Positions 40,601 through 53,308 of a DNA stretch of 64,000 nucleotides are shown here, one piece after another. Every line of letters starts with the position of its first letter. Position 1 is the stretch's first letter. The stretch is taken from assembly GCA_008360955.1 (NCBI GenBank), contig LUCM01002277.1:186001-250000 (forward strand). The letters run 5' to 3'. A program made the translations under genes and the position numbers. The notes beneath the pieces are model-generated. The model searched no databases, was not told the origin of the DNA, and worked only from the letters and a program-made list of their open reading frames with translations. This stretch comes from Fasciolopsis buskii. Taxonomy: Eukaryota; Platyhelminthes; Trematoda; Plagiorchiida; Fasciolidae.

Positions 40601-41984
40601 TCTATAGAAAATGTCAACATAGTTGCTATTGTCCACCATTGGCTTGCATGTTCTTCGACGTCTGTGGCTTATTGATTCAGGGATCTTTAGACTCCAAATT
40701 TCCCAAAGCTTGCTTTGCATTGTGAATTATTCCACACTGTTGCATTATCTGTTGATCTCCATGTGGTTCTTTTCACCCCGAAAAGAAAGAAAAAAGCAAC
40801 GCAAGCAGAACAAACGAAAAACGTGAACCAAAGAACTGAAATATCTCATCTGATGTTCTTTTGCTACTAGACACGTCGACGAATCTGAGGTAGGATGATT
40901 CTGGTCTTGAATACCTCAAATTTCATTTGACTCACAATAATCGATTGCAATTTGAGTCCACTGATTTGAAATCGATCTCATCAGTAGCATTTTCTCAGCA
41001 TTTTCATTTGAAAGCATCTGTCGAAATTGCCCTGCGTTTGTCAAGATAAACGATAACAGACTCGGTTAAGTTTAAAACAAAACAACTAATATCGGTTTTA
41101 TTTCACCAGCTGCTAGTCAAATCAGTATCTAATGAAGCCGATGAGCACAGAGGAAGATCTTTGTCTCGTCTGTTGCCTAGCAGGACGAGTCACAAATACA
41201 CCAAGCTTCATGTAATGCTTATCTACGATTACATCCCTTTTAATATCCATAGTATTATTTGTGGACCACCGTAAACGCGACTGATTTTCCAATAGTATCA
41301 ATGTATTTAAAATTTCATACAGGACCAAATTGTGAATTAGAAAATGTGTCCTTCTAGTTCCAACCCAATTTCTTGACCTGTGCGTTGCAATTAGAAAAAA
41401 TGTAGTCCGACTTGATCGTTAGAAACAAACGAAACCGGAAGTTATATTTCTGTCCTCTTATAAGTGTACTGATATCACAATCTTTCCTTATTTTGTTTCA
41501 TCTGTCCGAAATTTATTGGAAACCGATTCGAAATTCTCTAGCAGCATTCTCCCCAAAGGAATCATATTTCTTCTTTGCATTAAAGAGCATTTGGTCTTTA
41601 ACATTCGCATCCTCCACAGATAAATGTTCTTGTTCGATGAAACTCCATAGACGAGGGCACAACGAGGGTTGTTAGTCTGCAACGAAGTTGCTATTCAAAT
41701 TCTGTCTATCTTGTTCCCTTGTTTGTTGTGATACGGTGCGCAACTTGTCCGCGAGGGATGACTTGTCCATTCTAAACCAGCACTTTGCCTTGTCAAATCC
41801 TACCTTAGATCCCAGTTTGTGGCGAGGAAACTGCACTCAGGAGGGGTTTCCAATTGTAAAATAATCCATTCAGGTCTCAAATTCATGCCTGTGAGCATTT
41901 TTGAAAATTTGAAAGTGATTATGATTAAGAAGCACTGCTGTCAAACGAGGCTTAACTTAAATGTCTTTAACCTTACCTGTTCTT
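34661..41984. other. Unannotated AT-rich DNA
   Basis: Small frames only, plus the TG repeat at 36147. Overlapping frames at 40403-40720 minus and 40451-40675 plus show no domain. Confidence 0.45.
36147..36162 (+). repeat. (TG)n microsatellite, short
   Basis: About eight TG units. Confidence 0.85.
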
Positions 41985-42148
41985 GTGGGTGGTCCAGCGA
42001 ATTAGGTCGTGTCGTTCCGAAGTGAAATCCGCAAGCTCGAATTCCCCGAAGCCGGTGAACTTCCCCACTCACGAGCTCTCTGTTGGCCGTAGCCTCCTTC
42101 CTGAAAATTGACGTATACTGACATTTTATTAATGAACGAATTAAAAGG
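41985..42148 (+). mobile_element. tRNA-derived SINE-like repeat, family B, copy 2 (diverged)
   Basis: Same order as the copy at 27583-27756. An A-box-like stretch at 41990-42000 matches 10 of 11 positions, and a B-box-like stretch at 42034-42044 matches about 8 of 11. The 33-nt gap between the boxes is identical in both copies. The body (42045-42110) and A/T-rich tail (42110-42148) align clearly, but with many substitutions and small indels. This is an older insertion than copy 1, or a different subfamily. Confidence 0.7.
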
Positions 42149-43731
42149 TAAACGATATCATCGGTATAGATTCACAATTGTTACGCTGGTGCAGTCAACT
42201 CCTGCTTATCTTCTTTCCTGTCGTCCTAAATATGTCTGAAATCTAGCAATAATGGACCATGAAAATGTCATCCAAGAAATGGATGAGTAGAAGACAAGTG
42301 TTTGCCATTCCTTTCCATATCAGAATGTTATTAGACATAAAAAGTATGGTATCTAAGCTATGAAATTTCCCTACAAATGCCAGTACCGTCTTCCGACTCT
42401 CGCTTGGTGTTAGATAAATAAGATTGCAATTGAAACGTCTTGTTACGTCTCCGATTGCAAAAGCTAACTTCACATTATGCCCATTGCATCCGATGATTCT
42501 TTGCCTAATTTCAGGTCAATTCGCAGGATATTCAACTTGCTATCTATATTTATTGTTGGGACAAACATCCCCAAGTTCCACTAGTTCTACAATGCTCAAT
42601 ATTTGTCTACACTCAGGATCTGAGTAATGGCTTATTTCGGTATTGTATGCATTTTTGGAACCAGCGTCTAGGATATCTGAAAAAAGTGATACATCTCAAA
42701 CAGGCCACACGCAATGTGATAAGTGATACCCTCAAGCACTGGACAACGTGAACACTCTGGACTGAACGTTCCACTACTATTTTTTCCTTTGTATGTCAGC
42801 TGAACTGTTGTTTTTATATTTCAAAATAGATTTGCTAAACGCAGAAGACTGTTCCACAAAACCATAAATACAGTACCTGCAGAGAAAGAGCATTCTAGTG
42901 CACCAGATTTCAGTGCAGTGAACTTTTTTACAGATGCAGTTCGAAGTCCTATTTGTCTGTAATCCAATCACCGCACAGGAAATTTGTAAGTTGAAATTCG
43001 TTGTACTTCAGTTATGCTTCTAGAACTGATTGACTCAAAACCACGGATCAATCAGTGGTTTGCTAGTAGCTCATCCAAATCATTAAAACGTAGATGGATT
43101 TTAACTCAATTTCAAAATCACAAGGCGTAAGTTTGGGGCTAAGCCGATGGTCAAAGACAAACGGCAAAAGGCTTAAAACTATTAGCTTTTGTTGCCAGCA
43201 GTGTTTCCCATGCCTGACGAGCAACACTAACTGCGTAAATCTGCGTGGGCTTCCAGGGGCAACTCTTCACCCATGCTTTTGCGCAGCGCATTAATGAAAG
43301 CAAAAAGCCAGCCAATATTTTCAAAAGCTAATCTGTGTTTGCACTGTGCAATTCAAACCAGTGAGCTTCTTGACGAAGTACGGAAAAACTGTCTGGGTGA
43401 AAAGCCAACATTCCAAGGTCAAATCCATAAGTATCTACTGCGCGAAAATAGGTCGTGATACCGGCTCTCGCAGGATGCACTCGATAGAATTACTGATTAC
43501 TCGAATAGAACACAGCCGGTTGTGATTTTGGAGCAAACTCTTCCGGTTATTAGTTAATCCTCCATGATGAAAACATTAAGCAAACTTGTAGGAAACACGT
43601 CATTTCAGTTAGTGAAATTACTTCAATGAACCCAGTCATCTCTGGAAAAGACAAGCACAGATCTTAAGTCATCTGAATAAACTTCAGTTCTAGAAGCACT
43701 AGACTCAAAATCCGCTTTCGTTTGAACTCAC
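42149..43731. other. Unannotated DNA downstream of the candidate gene start
   Basis: If the minus-strand gene starting at 44121 is real, this would be its next intron. I could not place a following exon here with confidence. Confidence 0.35.
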
Positions 43732-44121
43732 CGCGGATTACATCCTCAGTTTCGCTTGGGACGGAACTCGAGAGTTCAAATGGGTAGGTGTTTTCCCACT
43801 GCGTTGTCACCATATCCTGTCGAAACTGATCAGAATTATCACATGCGGTTACTCCAAATGTAGCTACCATTGGCAACCAGGAATACTGGATTGTATCAAA
43901 GAAACACACATGCACACTCACTGAGGGCGACGTACGAGTGAATTCAACTCGATAGCTCCGACTAGTTTCGACAGGGAGTAATAATGCACAAGTAACACAA
44001 ACAACTATGGATGCGAAGGCCCAAATTGCAATTTCAAGTTCAACTGAGGACACACGTCAACGATTAGTTCTAATGGGAGCTCACCTTGGATCCGGTGATT
44101 CCCCTGTTCATGGTTAGCCAT
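43732..44121 (-). CDS. Candidate 5' end of a spliced gene: two exons, membrane-anchored product, unknown function
   Basis: Reading the minus strand, an ATG at 44121 opens a 37-nt coding exon (44121-44085). A 41-nt GT-AG intron follows (44084-44044; GTGAGC donor, TCCTCAG acceptor), then a 312-nt exon (44043-43732) that ends at a consensus GTGAGT donor. The reading frame is continuous across the splice: 116 codons plus one base (phase 1). The predicted product has a short hydrophilic N-terminus (about residues 1-16), one hydrophobic segment (about 17-35) that could be a signal anchor, and then a Ser/Thr-rich region with cysteines at about 57 and 77. Very short introns near the 5' end are known in flatworm genes. 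I do not recognise the family. Chance is a real alternative, since splice-bounded frames of this size can occur randomly. Confidence 0.35.
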
Positions 44122-47100
44122 AAAACCTGAGGTTTATGCGTTAGACATGTAGTCAAAGTGTAGTCAATCAATTTTTAGAATCTCATTTGAATCGGCAGAA
44201 GCGTGAATGGATGATAAGTCCATTTGAGAATCACATGGTGATTCCCAACTATAGCCAATGAAACCCATAATACAAAGCAAAAATATTTTGATTTGTCAAA
44301 AAATGCGACTTTATTTTTACCTATCTAGCTCTTCCTGGCAAATGGAAAGAAGTAAACTTCCGAATTGGAACCGCCGGAGTTCACTCTGACTAACCATTTT
44401 CTGCTGAGCAACTGGATGTCGGAACTGACCGCATACCCAATGAACATTTGTTTGAACTGTCAAATGGTTGGTCCATGTTCATTTAATTTTTCCCAGTTAA
44501 CCAAGCATAGAATAGACAGTGGCCCAGTTCCCTGTGTATCCACACATTTTCGATAGCACATTCGAATCAATTTTGCGTATGAGTGTTCGCGTGTAAACCA
44601 AAATTTCAAACGCCTAAATCTATTATTGCGTCATGTGATGTTTTGTGTACAATCGGTAAAGGCCATTGAGAATATGTCTTCGGCGCGGCGGAAGGGCGAA
44701 TACAGCTAAAGTCCAAGTCGAATAACAAATCGTAAATCCAAACTGGAACAACATCCACGGACGGTAATCGAAGCTGATTGTTGATTGTGTTTTGCTCGCA
44801 ACCGAAATCACTTTGATATCAGTCTGTTGTGTTCATCCTATCATCCAGCATGCATACGTGGTAGCCGTAGGCCGATTTCATAGCAAGCAAGTGTGTTGTT
44901 TTTACCTAGAATCTCCTGAAGCGGCATATTTTTGTTGGTTTTGCCCAGTTCAGGATTCTGTCCTGGTTGAACTGGGAACACTGTTCTTTTTATTTCCCCT
45001 TTACGGCGCCTAAGTGGTCTGGATTGGGCTGCGCCTAGACAATCCGACAATAGCAAACAAAGAGTGATAAAGCCGGGCAAAAATTCTGACTTTAAATATT
45101 GGTACAACCAATTTATTACTTATCGGATCAAACAGACAGCAGTTACGCAAAAGCTTTCCACTTATCCTGCAACACGCTTGGGAAGGGAACAAGAATCGGA
45201 ACATTTATTAAATGTTCCACAGAAATGCAACGGCAGATGTTCGTTCCATAATTTGACGTTGATTGAAGTTGGCAATGAAATGACGAGCATAATCGAACAC
45301 AAAATGTTTGCCTTAAAGCATGGAAAGACAGCTTTCCAATCACTGCACGACTACACGAATCAAACAAAAATTACAATCGCTCACAAGCCCTCGAGTAGCA
45401 GAAAGCAACTCGTGGTCTTTTGAGCCCTAACGTTTCTGAACAGTGAACCCCGCTATTTTCCATACCACTCCGGGTTCCATGACCACTATTTTCTGGTTCC
45501 ACTCTCTTCTTTTCGTGCAATGGGGCCTGGTGGCTTCGAAACATGTCCGTTCCATGACATTATAAGGTGATACGCTTGGTAAAAATGTAACTGAATTTTT
45601 AATTGTGGAGGAAGAGCACAGCGGGAGACGAGAGAGAGGTTAGCCGCAAAGTAAACGATAACCGTTAAGGCAAATAACTCATCCTTCAGATGACACTACA
45701 CAAATCCAATAATGCAGTTACGGCAGGCAGACATAGTTTGCCTCCATTGCTATCCGTATTCCAGAATCAGAAAAGACATACATTCAGTGTATAAAACTTC
45801 TGCAAGGTGAAACGAGCAAACACATTACAACATAATTTAGTAGATTTCAGCAAAGACATTGGTTGGGCTGATGGAACCTGTAGACATGAAAGGCGCTAGA
45901 AAGCCAGTATACAAAATGAAAGCAAATGAAACAGAGGCCTCGATGAACCGAATTCACTCTCATAAATTATAAAGGCAGTGAAGAGTACATGGAAAGCAGG
46001 AGAACATTCCGAAGAGCAAGGTGAAGTTTGTCATTACGGAAGCAAACAAGACGGCTTAGTTTTTTGACGTCTGATATCGTCTAAAATAAATACGTCGCCA
46101 ATTCCGGTGATTTTGATTGAAATATACCAGTGCATACAACTAAGATTGACAAACCTATCGGCTTAAGACCATAGCCACGAGATGTTTCCGTTCCCACTTG
46201 CTTCCGTGAGTGGAAGTTTTAAGTAAATCCGATATTTCCTGAACACAAGTTAAAAGAGATATCATTGTTCATGATGTCACCACTACGGAACATGAAACGT
46301 TAGCATTCATAACTCAAGGCACCATGTCCATCTGGAAAGACAAGAAACACAAAACCAAGCTGTTAAACACATTACATTGATTGGCCTGAACATGCGCTTT
46401 GTAATCCAATCATCATCATTTATTAGCGTTCTTCGAAATGTTTCCAATCCAAACTAACCACTCATTATAGCGGTGATTTCACTGAAGATCAACATTTTCA
46501 TGGACCCTAACTGGTCTAGCGTTCTTGTTGTTGTAGATTTTAGTTCTGCTACTGTCTTTATACAAAACCTACTACTTCCGAATATGTTTTATAATTGACG
46601 TTAATTTAAATAGTGTACTTGAACAGCTTCAGATGGCCCAAAAACATTCAGAAAACCTGGCTCTGTAGTTGGTCATTTCTCTTATCGACCAAGGCCACCC
46701 ACAAAATAGCATAAACGATTGAGCTCACTTTGCTTCGATATCACCCCTGAGAGTCACCGACAGACGGATGACCGTGTTCTGTATTGGTCTTCTCTTTCAC
46801 TAGCGGATTGAACTAACCATTCGAATTCCACGTTCTGTTTCGGCGTGACTGCCCGAGCAAGAGGGCATTTGGTTTGTTCCTTTTCGTTGTGCGATTACGG
46901 GACTTGCAGATCCAAGCCCGAATAGTTGTGTCTCAGGCCTTAGTGTTGTTAGTGCGGTGCTAGGCCGCAGGCTTTGTGTTTTTATGCATCTAGGGACTGC
47001 AAATGCCTTGTCACTGTGATAAGCGCACCAACATTTGGCTCAACTTGGTCTCAGCACCACGGCGCTCGATCGCGTCGCTGTCATTGTGACATTGTAAGAC

Positions 47101-47761
47101 GTCATGCTGACATCTTGTGCTTTAGTATTATGGGTTGATTAGTTCACCAGGAAAACACAACGCACATGGAATGGACAACACATCAAATTATGCAATTATT
47201 TTGCAGCCAATGACGAAAGGAAACTTCAATCTGTAGCTTAGCTTTGTTCATATCCAGACCAGCAGAATGTTTGCCATCGAAAAATTAGATGCCTGTCTCA
47301 GAAGTATCGTTTTGTATTTACTCATTTATTTGTTACTCTGGCACAACCAACATCGTTTTTGGTTGAGGTCAAATGTGGTCAGATCGATAACCAGAACCGT
47401 TGTTTGTCATGCCCACCTGAGAAAAATAGCGCGTTACGAGTGGCTGAAGAATTTCATCTCATGTTCGGAAACTGATAAATGGACCGGTGAGGTTTTCAGA
47501 CTTGACTGTAACGGAAGTGAACGCGATTTGTCCTCTCAGTCAGTCCTTGTATGATATAATCGATTTATGCTTACACTAAGCTTTGTATGGCACAATCACT
47601 TCCACGTGACACGCCTAAATGAAGAGCGTAGTTAACACAGGAAATGTAGTAATCCGCCTACACCCACCAATCCGAAAATTTTGGACCAAACACGTGTGGA
47701 CATGTGCGAATCTCCATGTTTCGTTTTCATTAAAACAATCCCGAGTTTTCGTGAGGCGTGA
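44122..47761. other. Unannotated DNA
   Basis: Includes a 119-codon plus frame (45064-45423) that lacks domains, and a slightly more G+C-rich patch at about 46770-47100 with no long frame. That patch could be an old repeat, but I find no second copy in the window. Confidence 0.4.
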
Positions 47762-48055
47762 TTATGAGCACTTTCTTACGAGCTTATTTGTCAACCTGTG
47801 CCCACCCAAAACATAGTGTTGATCAAAATCACTGAAACTTTCAATCAAATGTTGTCTGAACCAAATAGATGAAAATAAGAATATTAGCAGAGTACAAACA
47901 AGTAAGCTGATTAAAAAGAAAAAAAACAATAAAGTTCTGTATCCACTACAAATATATTTATAGATTTCCTTGCACAATGTTTGTTTTGTGAAGCAGATTA
48001 GAACTTTAAGTAAAAGGAAGGAGACAACCAATATCCATACTGAAAGCGATTTCAT
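47762..48055 (-). CDS. Possible small membrane or secreted protein, 97 aa
   Basis: A complete ATG-to-stop frame on the minus strand. The N-terminus is Met-Lys followed by about 18 hydrophobic residues, as in a signal peptide. A second hydrophobic block rich in Phe and Leu lies at about residues 42-66, and the tail is polar. A purine-rich stretch precedes the ATG. Against it: the hydrophobic composition follows directly from the T-rich strand, the length is within chance, and no family is recognised. Confidence 0.18.
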   Translation of the reverse strand: MKSLSVWILVVSFLLLKVLICFTKQTLCKEIYKYICSGYRTLLFFFFLISLLVCTLLIFLFSSIWFRQHLIESFSDFDQHYVLGGHRLTNKLVRKCS

Positions 48056-51000
48056 TTTACCTCCATGCTAAGTGCCATTACGAATAGCCTATCGCATGGT
48101 TCATTCCAACAACATCTCCTCAAATACCACGGAGAATTAGACGATGAACAGTTGTGCACAGAACTTGCTGAGACCACCAAAGGTGATTTGCGAGAATCAA
48201 CTTTGTCGTCGGGTGATTATCGGGAGACAACAGGCAACGGTGCGCCTCGTCACCGTTCATCCGATTTCGCCAGGGTCTAACGCGGTCTTCGAGATTTCTA
48301 AGGTTGGACAAAAACAGCCGTCGTGCAGCGGCTACGTGAACAACGATAACAGAAAACCCTGAAAACGGAAGCTTCGTGCACCACTTTCCTAAGGTAGCGC
48401 TACTTATCACGGCGAGCCACGTTTCGCAAGTTCGTCGAAGCAGTAGATACTGGCAATTCCCTGTCTTAACAACACCTCCAACTGTGCCCAAGCGACTAAG
48501 CTATCTAGTCATAGAATATCCCCAGCTGGTAGCAAAATTTTTAGCCTCTGTTCAGATCAAACAGCTTACCAAAGTCGGATTGCAATTATTCCGGCTTAGT
48601 GATTGCCTACCAAAGTACACGGAGTGATTGGTGAGCCTGACTGCATGTGGAAGCGGCCAACATGCCCTAACAATCATGGTTCCTATTTAGGTCACAAAAT
48701 ATCACGGCTAGCTTTATGAATGACGGTTTTTGCCAGAATATATTAATAGACACATCCAAGCTGAAACCGGTAGTTTAGTTGTTTCGACAATCCCCCTAGC
48801 CTCACTCGACGCAACCTGGAAATTGACTGCGATCTAGTTAACCTGCTCGGCTTTTGTCTTCAAACTGAGCGTCATTTCCACGTCAGCAGCAAGGAAAGCA
48901 TCGGTCTGCTGGTTCCCATCATGATGCAGACTTAGATTCAGGGAAAGAACGTAAGTGATCATCAATCAAATGCTATAGTTGAAGTCCTAAATACGAGTAT
49001 TTTGGAAAAAAACAAGCCTTACTGGTAGCGAGCGACATTGTTCAAACATAAACGACTTGAAACCCTAAAGGCGGTAGGGTTTACCCGCTAAGTGCAGCTA
49101 GTTTTCACGTCTTCGGGAGCAAAAATAACATCTTCTGGGAAAAGCAAGTTTACTGAGGCTAGAAACCCACTCGAAGAAAAACACAAACAAACATGCACAG
49201 AATTCCTTTACTGTTAGTTTTGTTGTCTGAATGTCCCGGTGAAAATTAAACTAAACAGACGAAATTCAGGCAAGTGCTGAGTTAGGTCATATTATGTTTA
49301 CCTAATCAGAGCACGTGCGTTTCCAAGTGAATCGACTGGGCAAGATCTTCGTCCATATGGTGCTATGGTATGCCTTATTTTAGGCTGTTGTAATATCAAC
49401 CTGGATCATATTTGGCCTGCTCGTTGGAAGGCTACACTGGCAACCTAAGTGTGACCGAACTTGCGGTCATAGAAAATAATCTTCGCAGAGAAGCCAGTGA
49501 TTTTCCATTCGATTCATGACCATTTTTTGGTAATTACTTGCTAGTGAATGAAACACGCGTGGTGAGAATGCCATTATTTTGATGACATGACTCACGCAAT
49601 TATCTCATTGTGCCCCTGGCAAGAACTCGGCACACTGCTAATAGAAATATTACCGAGGTAAAGCCCATCAACATTTCGAGACGTCCGCCTATTTTCAGCG
49701 GCCGCTTATTTTCAATGCCCCCGGTTACACAATTTTCATGTCTTTTCTGAGCCACAACCTACGGATGCACTAGATGGCATGCAGACTCCCCTCAGACCCA
49801 AGAGAGAGAGAGAGAGGGAGAAAGAGAGAGAGAGAGAGACAGTATTTGCGATTTTCGATACACATGCACGGGGCGGCACAAATTACATGCGAGGATTGGA
49901 CCCATTCAGTGGGCGAATAAAACTGCCGTTTAAACAGAAAACCCACGAATCTGATCTGGCTCTTGGCGTCTAAATTAGGCAGTAATACAAAACCGAATTA
50001 GGAAGTTCACGGAAACAATTAGCAGCTGAAACAGCGTACAATAAATGATAGTGGCTCCGTGAACAGCCGTTCGGTGTGGATGCTGTTACGAGAACAATGG
50101 GATAAATAAAAAGACGAAACCATTAGTAGTGGAAAAATTTGAAGTCCAGCTTGCTGTTCCAGCATTATCCATTAGGCGAAAAATATTTTAGACATCCTCG
50201 TCCGAAATGCGAAATAATTTGTATGTAGTTCACGTAAAAGCAAACTTTTGGCCAATTATCCAGTTCTGAGTACAGAAAGGTTACCAGTAAAAAAACAAAG
50301 TGATAAATGATCTTTTCTTTGTGGAAAAATGTTCATCACTGGCACACTGCACATGTGCTTAATCCAACTAAACCCGAAAACGGTTTACGCAAAGGAAACC
50401 GACTCTTGGATATAAAAGGTTCTCAATAGCCGTTTCATTACTTGCAACCGCTTGGCTACATCGCACAAACAAAACATTCCAAAAAAACATATGGAAATTT
50501 TACTAGAGTGAACGAGAAATTTCATTACCATCGGTTAATCTGAATTACGTTTGATCAAAATTGATGGAGAATTGCATTACTATCGGTCCCTCTGTTTGAT
50601 CTTTCCAGTTTGGAGGGTTGTAAACCATGTAGTTTGGGGTGAAGTGATTTTACGGTTTCGATTAGTTTCTCGTTTTTTTACCCTTCACCCGAAGTATGTC
50701 GCGTAAATGAGCTAATATTAAGTGAAATGAGTACAGATCCTTTCGGTTAATAAAATTGTTGAACTCTCACATTTTATTTCATAGTTTAACATCTGGTATC
50801 ATTTAAATAACTTTTTTTCCAAGTTAGCTACGTGTCATAGTCGTGACTGAACACGAGCAGAGACTGGGGGAAAAGAATATTTCTCGATTTCAGGGGTAAA
50901 ATGGGTTGCAAACCTATGTTTAAAGGTTTCTATTCGCTTCGAAACGGTTAAAAATTTTAACGGAATGATACATTAGCAAGACTGCGACGCTTGCGGCTAC

Positions 51001-52856
51001 TCTTAGCTGTTCGCAGTGCTCTGTTGGACGGTTCTGAATTGAAGGTAACAGTGAATCTACTCGCCTCCAACAGAAAACTTGCAGGAGATGGCGTAGAGTT
51101 CCTTACTTGGTGAAGATCAAATGTCAATGAACCATGGATAGGGAAATTGCATTAACTAACCCATGTATGAAACGGATAGATCATCACGTAAGCTACCGAA
51201 TTTTGGTAACGGAAAAAGCGGGCTCATTACTAAGTCGGTCAGAAGACAGCAAACAGTAGTTTGATTAATCTGATTGGAACCTTTGGAATTGACGGCGTAA
51301 TGGCTCACAGAGATGAGAAACCGAATTCTCTTGAGCAGTTGTCTGAGAATATACGTATATTCTACACCGGCTTGAGAACAAGCCTGATACATAAAGCCGT
51401 GCGACAATCCGGCCACTCTAATGACACCGCTAGACAGGGTCAATCCAACAGCGAGTTTTCTTGATGCTGGACCCCAGAGGGAGACGAATGGCTGATGCAG
51501 TTATGGGAAACTCATAGTGGTTGGTCGAAGTGTTAGCTGAATATCGGATATCAATCAAATATTAGTTAGGAAGCCATGCGGAATGCTCAATTAGCACTTC
51601 GGCATAAAGTGCTGCCAAGAAAAGAGTAGTTTCACAGTCAGAGAAAAACCTGTTCTAATTTTCTTGTAGGAATTGCCAAAGGTAATTGGTGGGTTGAAGA
51701 AGAGATGTATTAGGATTTCTGCCAGTCACCAGGAATTGAGTACGAATGGTCAACGTCAAGCGCCTATGCCTATGAGGACAGTCACAGAGGTTTGGAACTG
51801 AAGTACGCTCGAATGGATGTGATCGTATGTATATTGCGGACATGCACCACATCTTTGATTGAGTATGGCATCTTAAACTTTGGTCAACAAATCCACGTCT
51901 GATGTTGAGGGCAAATGGCCAATCAGCAGCATTTTTGAATACCGTTGCGGGTTCAGGACCTAAGAACTTACGGGAAAAAACTCAGGTTGCAACGACGTTT
52001 TTCTAAGCTGCGTCGAAAACGTTCTCAAATTTACTTGTCGTTTATGCAGCCAATCAAAATAGTCGACCATAATCGGCATTCACTTCAATCGTCAACTAAA
52101 TCTTCGCATGTTATTCACTCATTTGCTAGTTCAACTTTCTGGTTGTTGAATATCGTTTTTCAACCCACGGTCGTGAATGCCCAACGAGGTTAAAATACTC
52201 AATAATAAATTGAAAATTTTACAAACTCTTGCCTCAGTTCAGTTTGTATATACACTCCAATAGATGTGATTTGCTCTTTTACATGGCTATCATTTTGGTA
52301 AGGAAGAATGTTTGCAATTCAAGAATAATGACAGAAAACGGTTTTCCTGATATGCCGTTGACGGCAGAAATTTCGTCAGTGACAGTTTAACATTACATGA
52401 ATTCGCCACGTGTCAAAGTAAGTACCTCGCTGAGGTTTCGCTACAGCCTGGTGAATACATGTTCAAAGATTCCCGTTGTAATTTCACCCGTATCATTGAC
52501 TTCGCCGAAGGTTAACGCAAGCCAGAGAAAATTACAAATTTGGTCTGATTTCCTCCGTTCTCGTAGGTAGTCAAAGACACCTCTGAGTTGGCAATTTTGG
52601 TGTTCTGTCAGTTTTGTCGGAATGCTCTGTGTAATCAGTTTTGTGTTCAAGATATACACCTTTTTGACACTTATCACCTGCGCTAATTGATTAATCTTTA
52701 AATAAGAGCAGTTATGTGTACTTCTTGCCCATTAATTGCTTTTGCCATTCCTCTGAGTTTCAAGGAAGAGGAAAGCATTCTTGTTTTATTTTTTCACTCA
52801 AAGTTTCATCAAATTATAGACAGTCTTGAACGATCTTTTGAACAATTCGTTTACTG
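48056..52856. other. Unannotated DNA with a patch of overlapping open frames
   Basis: Between 48065 and 48627 several frames on both strands are open for 70-123 codons, in a patch that is less AT-rich than its surroundings. No domain is recognisable and no frame runs through, so it may be a decayed coding sequence or chance. The GA tract at 49801 is listed separately. Confidence 0.4.
49801..49839 (+). repeat. (GA)n purine tract
   Basis: 39-bp nearly pure GA repeat with GGA and AAA interruptions; all bases on the plus strand are purines. A mirror-like purine tract of this kind can adopt triplex structure and is a binding site for GAGA-type factors in some animals. A frame across it translates to Arg-Glu repeats, as any GA repeat would, and is not taken as coding. 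Confidence 0.93.
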
Positions 52857-53158
52857 AACCACCCACTCCCGCTGTTTTGTAACGGAGAAAACATTTGAGA
52901 GACGTCTACTCCAAATCGGCTGCAAATGCTTAACCGATTCTACTTCGCGGTCGCTATCTGCAATTCTTACCAGCTCTAGTGAGAATGATCAAGTTGAGCA
53001 AACAACTAGTTCATTTATTAATCAAAACCAAATAGCTCTTTGTAATCTTCAACGAGCAACTTTCACTGAGTGGTTATTCTCCCGGCTAATTCGGTCCCTC
53101 GGAACTCATCAACTTTCTAATACTGCGTTTTTGCCCGCTTATCGATTGGCGTAATCAG

Positions 53159-53308
53159 TGTGAAGTCCCCGGGACTGTGCTGATCTCTAATCCGGGTGGT
53201 GACAATGGCGAGTCACTACTAACTCCCCCTTACACTGGCTATGTTAATAGTTATAAAATTGAGGACGGACTAATTTGCCCCAATAAATATACACTTTGGG
53301 AATATTAA
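53159..53308 (+). CDS. Candidate 3'-terminal exon, unknown product
   Basis: A pyrimidine-rich stretch (53110-53150) and an AG at 53157-53158 precede 49 open codons and a TAA stop (53306-53308). The peptide is soluble-looking, with Gly/Asp/Asn and Pro/Tyr-rich parts and two cysteines. An AATAAA (53282-53287) lies inside the frame and would be an odd place for the polyadenylation signal. Just upstream another frame is open for about 99 codons (about 52857-53155, Ser/Thr/Gln-rich). It does not join in phase without a further splice. Not recognised as any family. Confidence 0.18.
   Translation, partial: CEVPGTVLISNPGGDNGESLLTPPYTGYVNSYKIEDGLICPNKYTLWEY

Noticed and set aside
46770..47100. Less AT-rich patch as a retroelement fragment
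   Set aside because: No second copy in the window, no long frame and no recognisable motif, so a repeat call cannot be supported.
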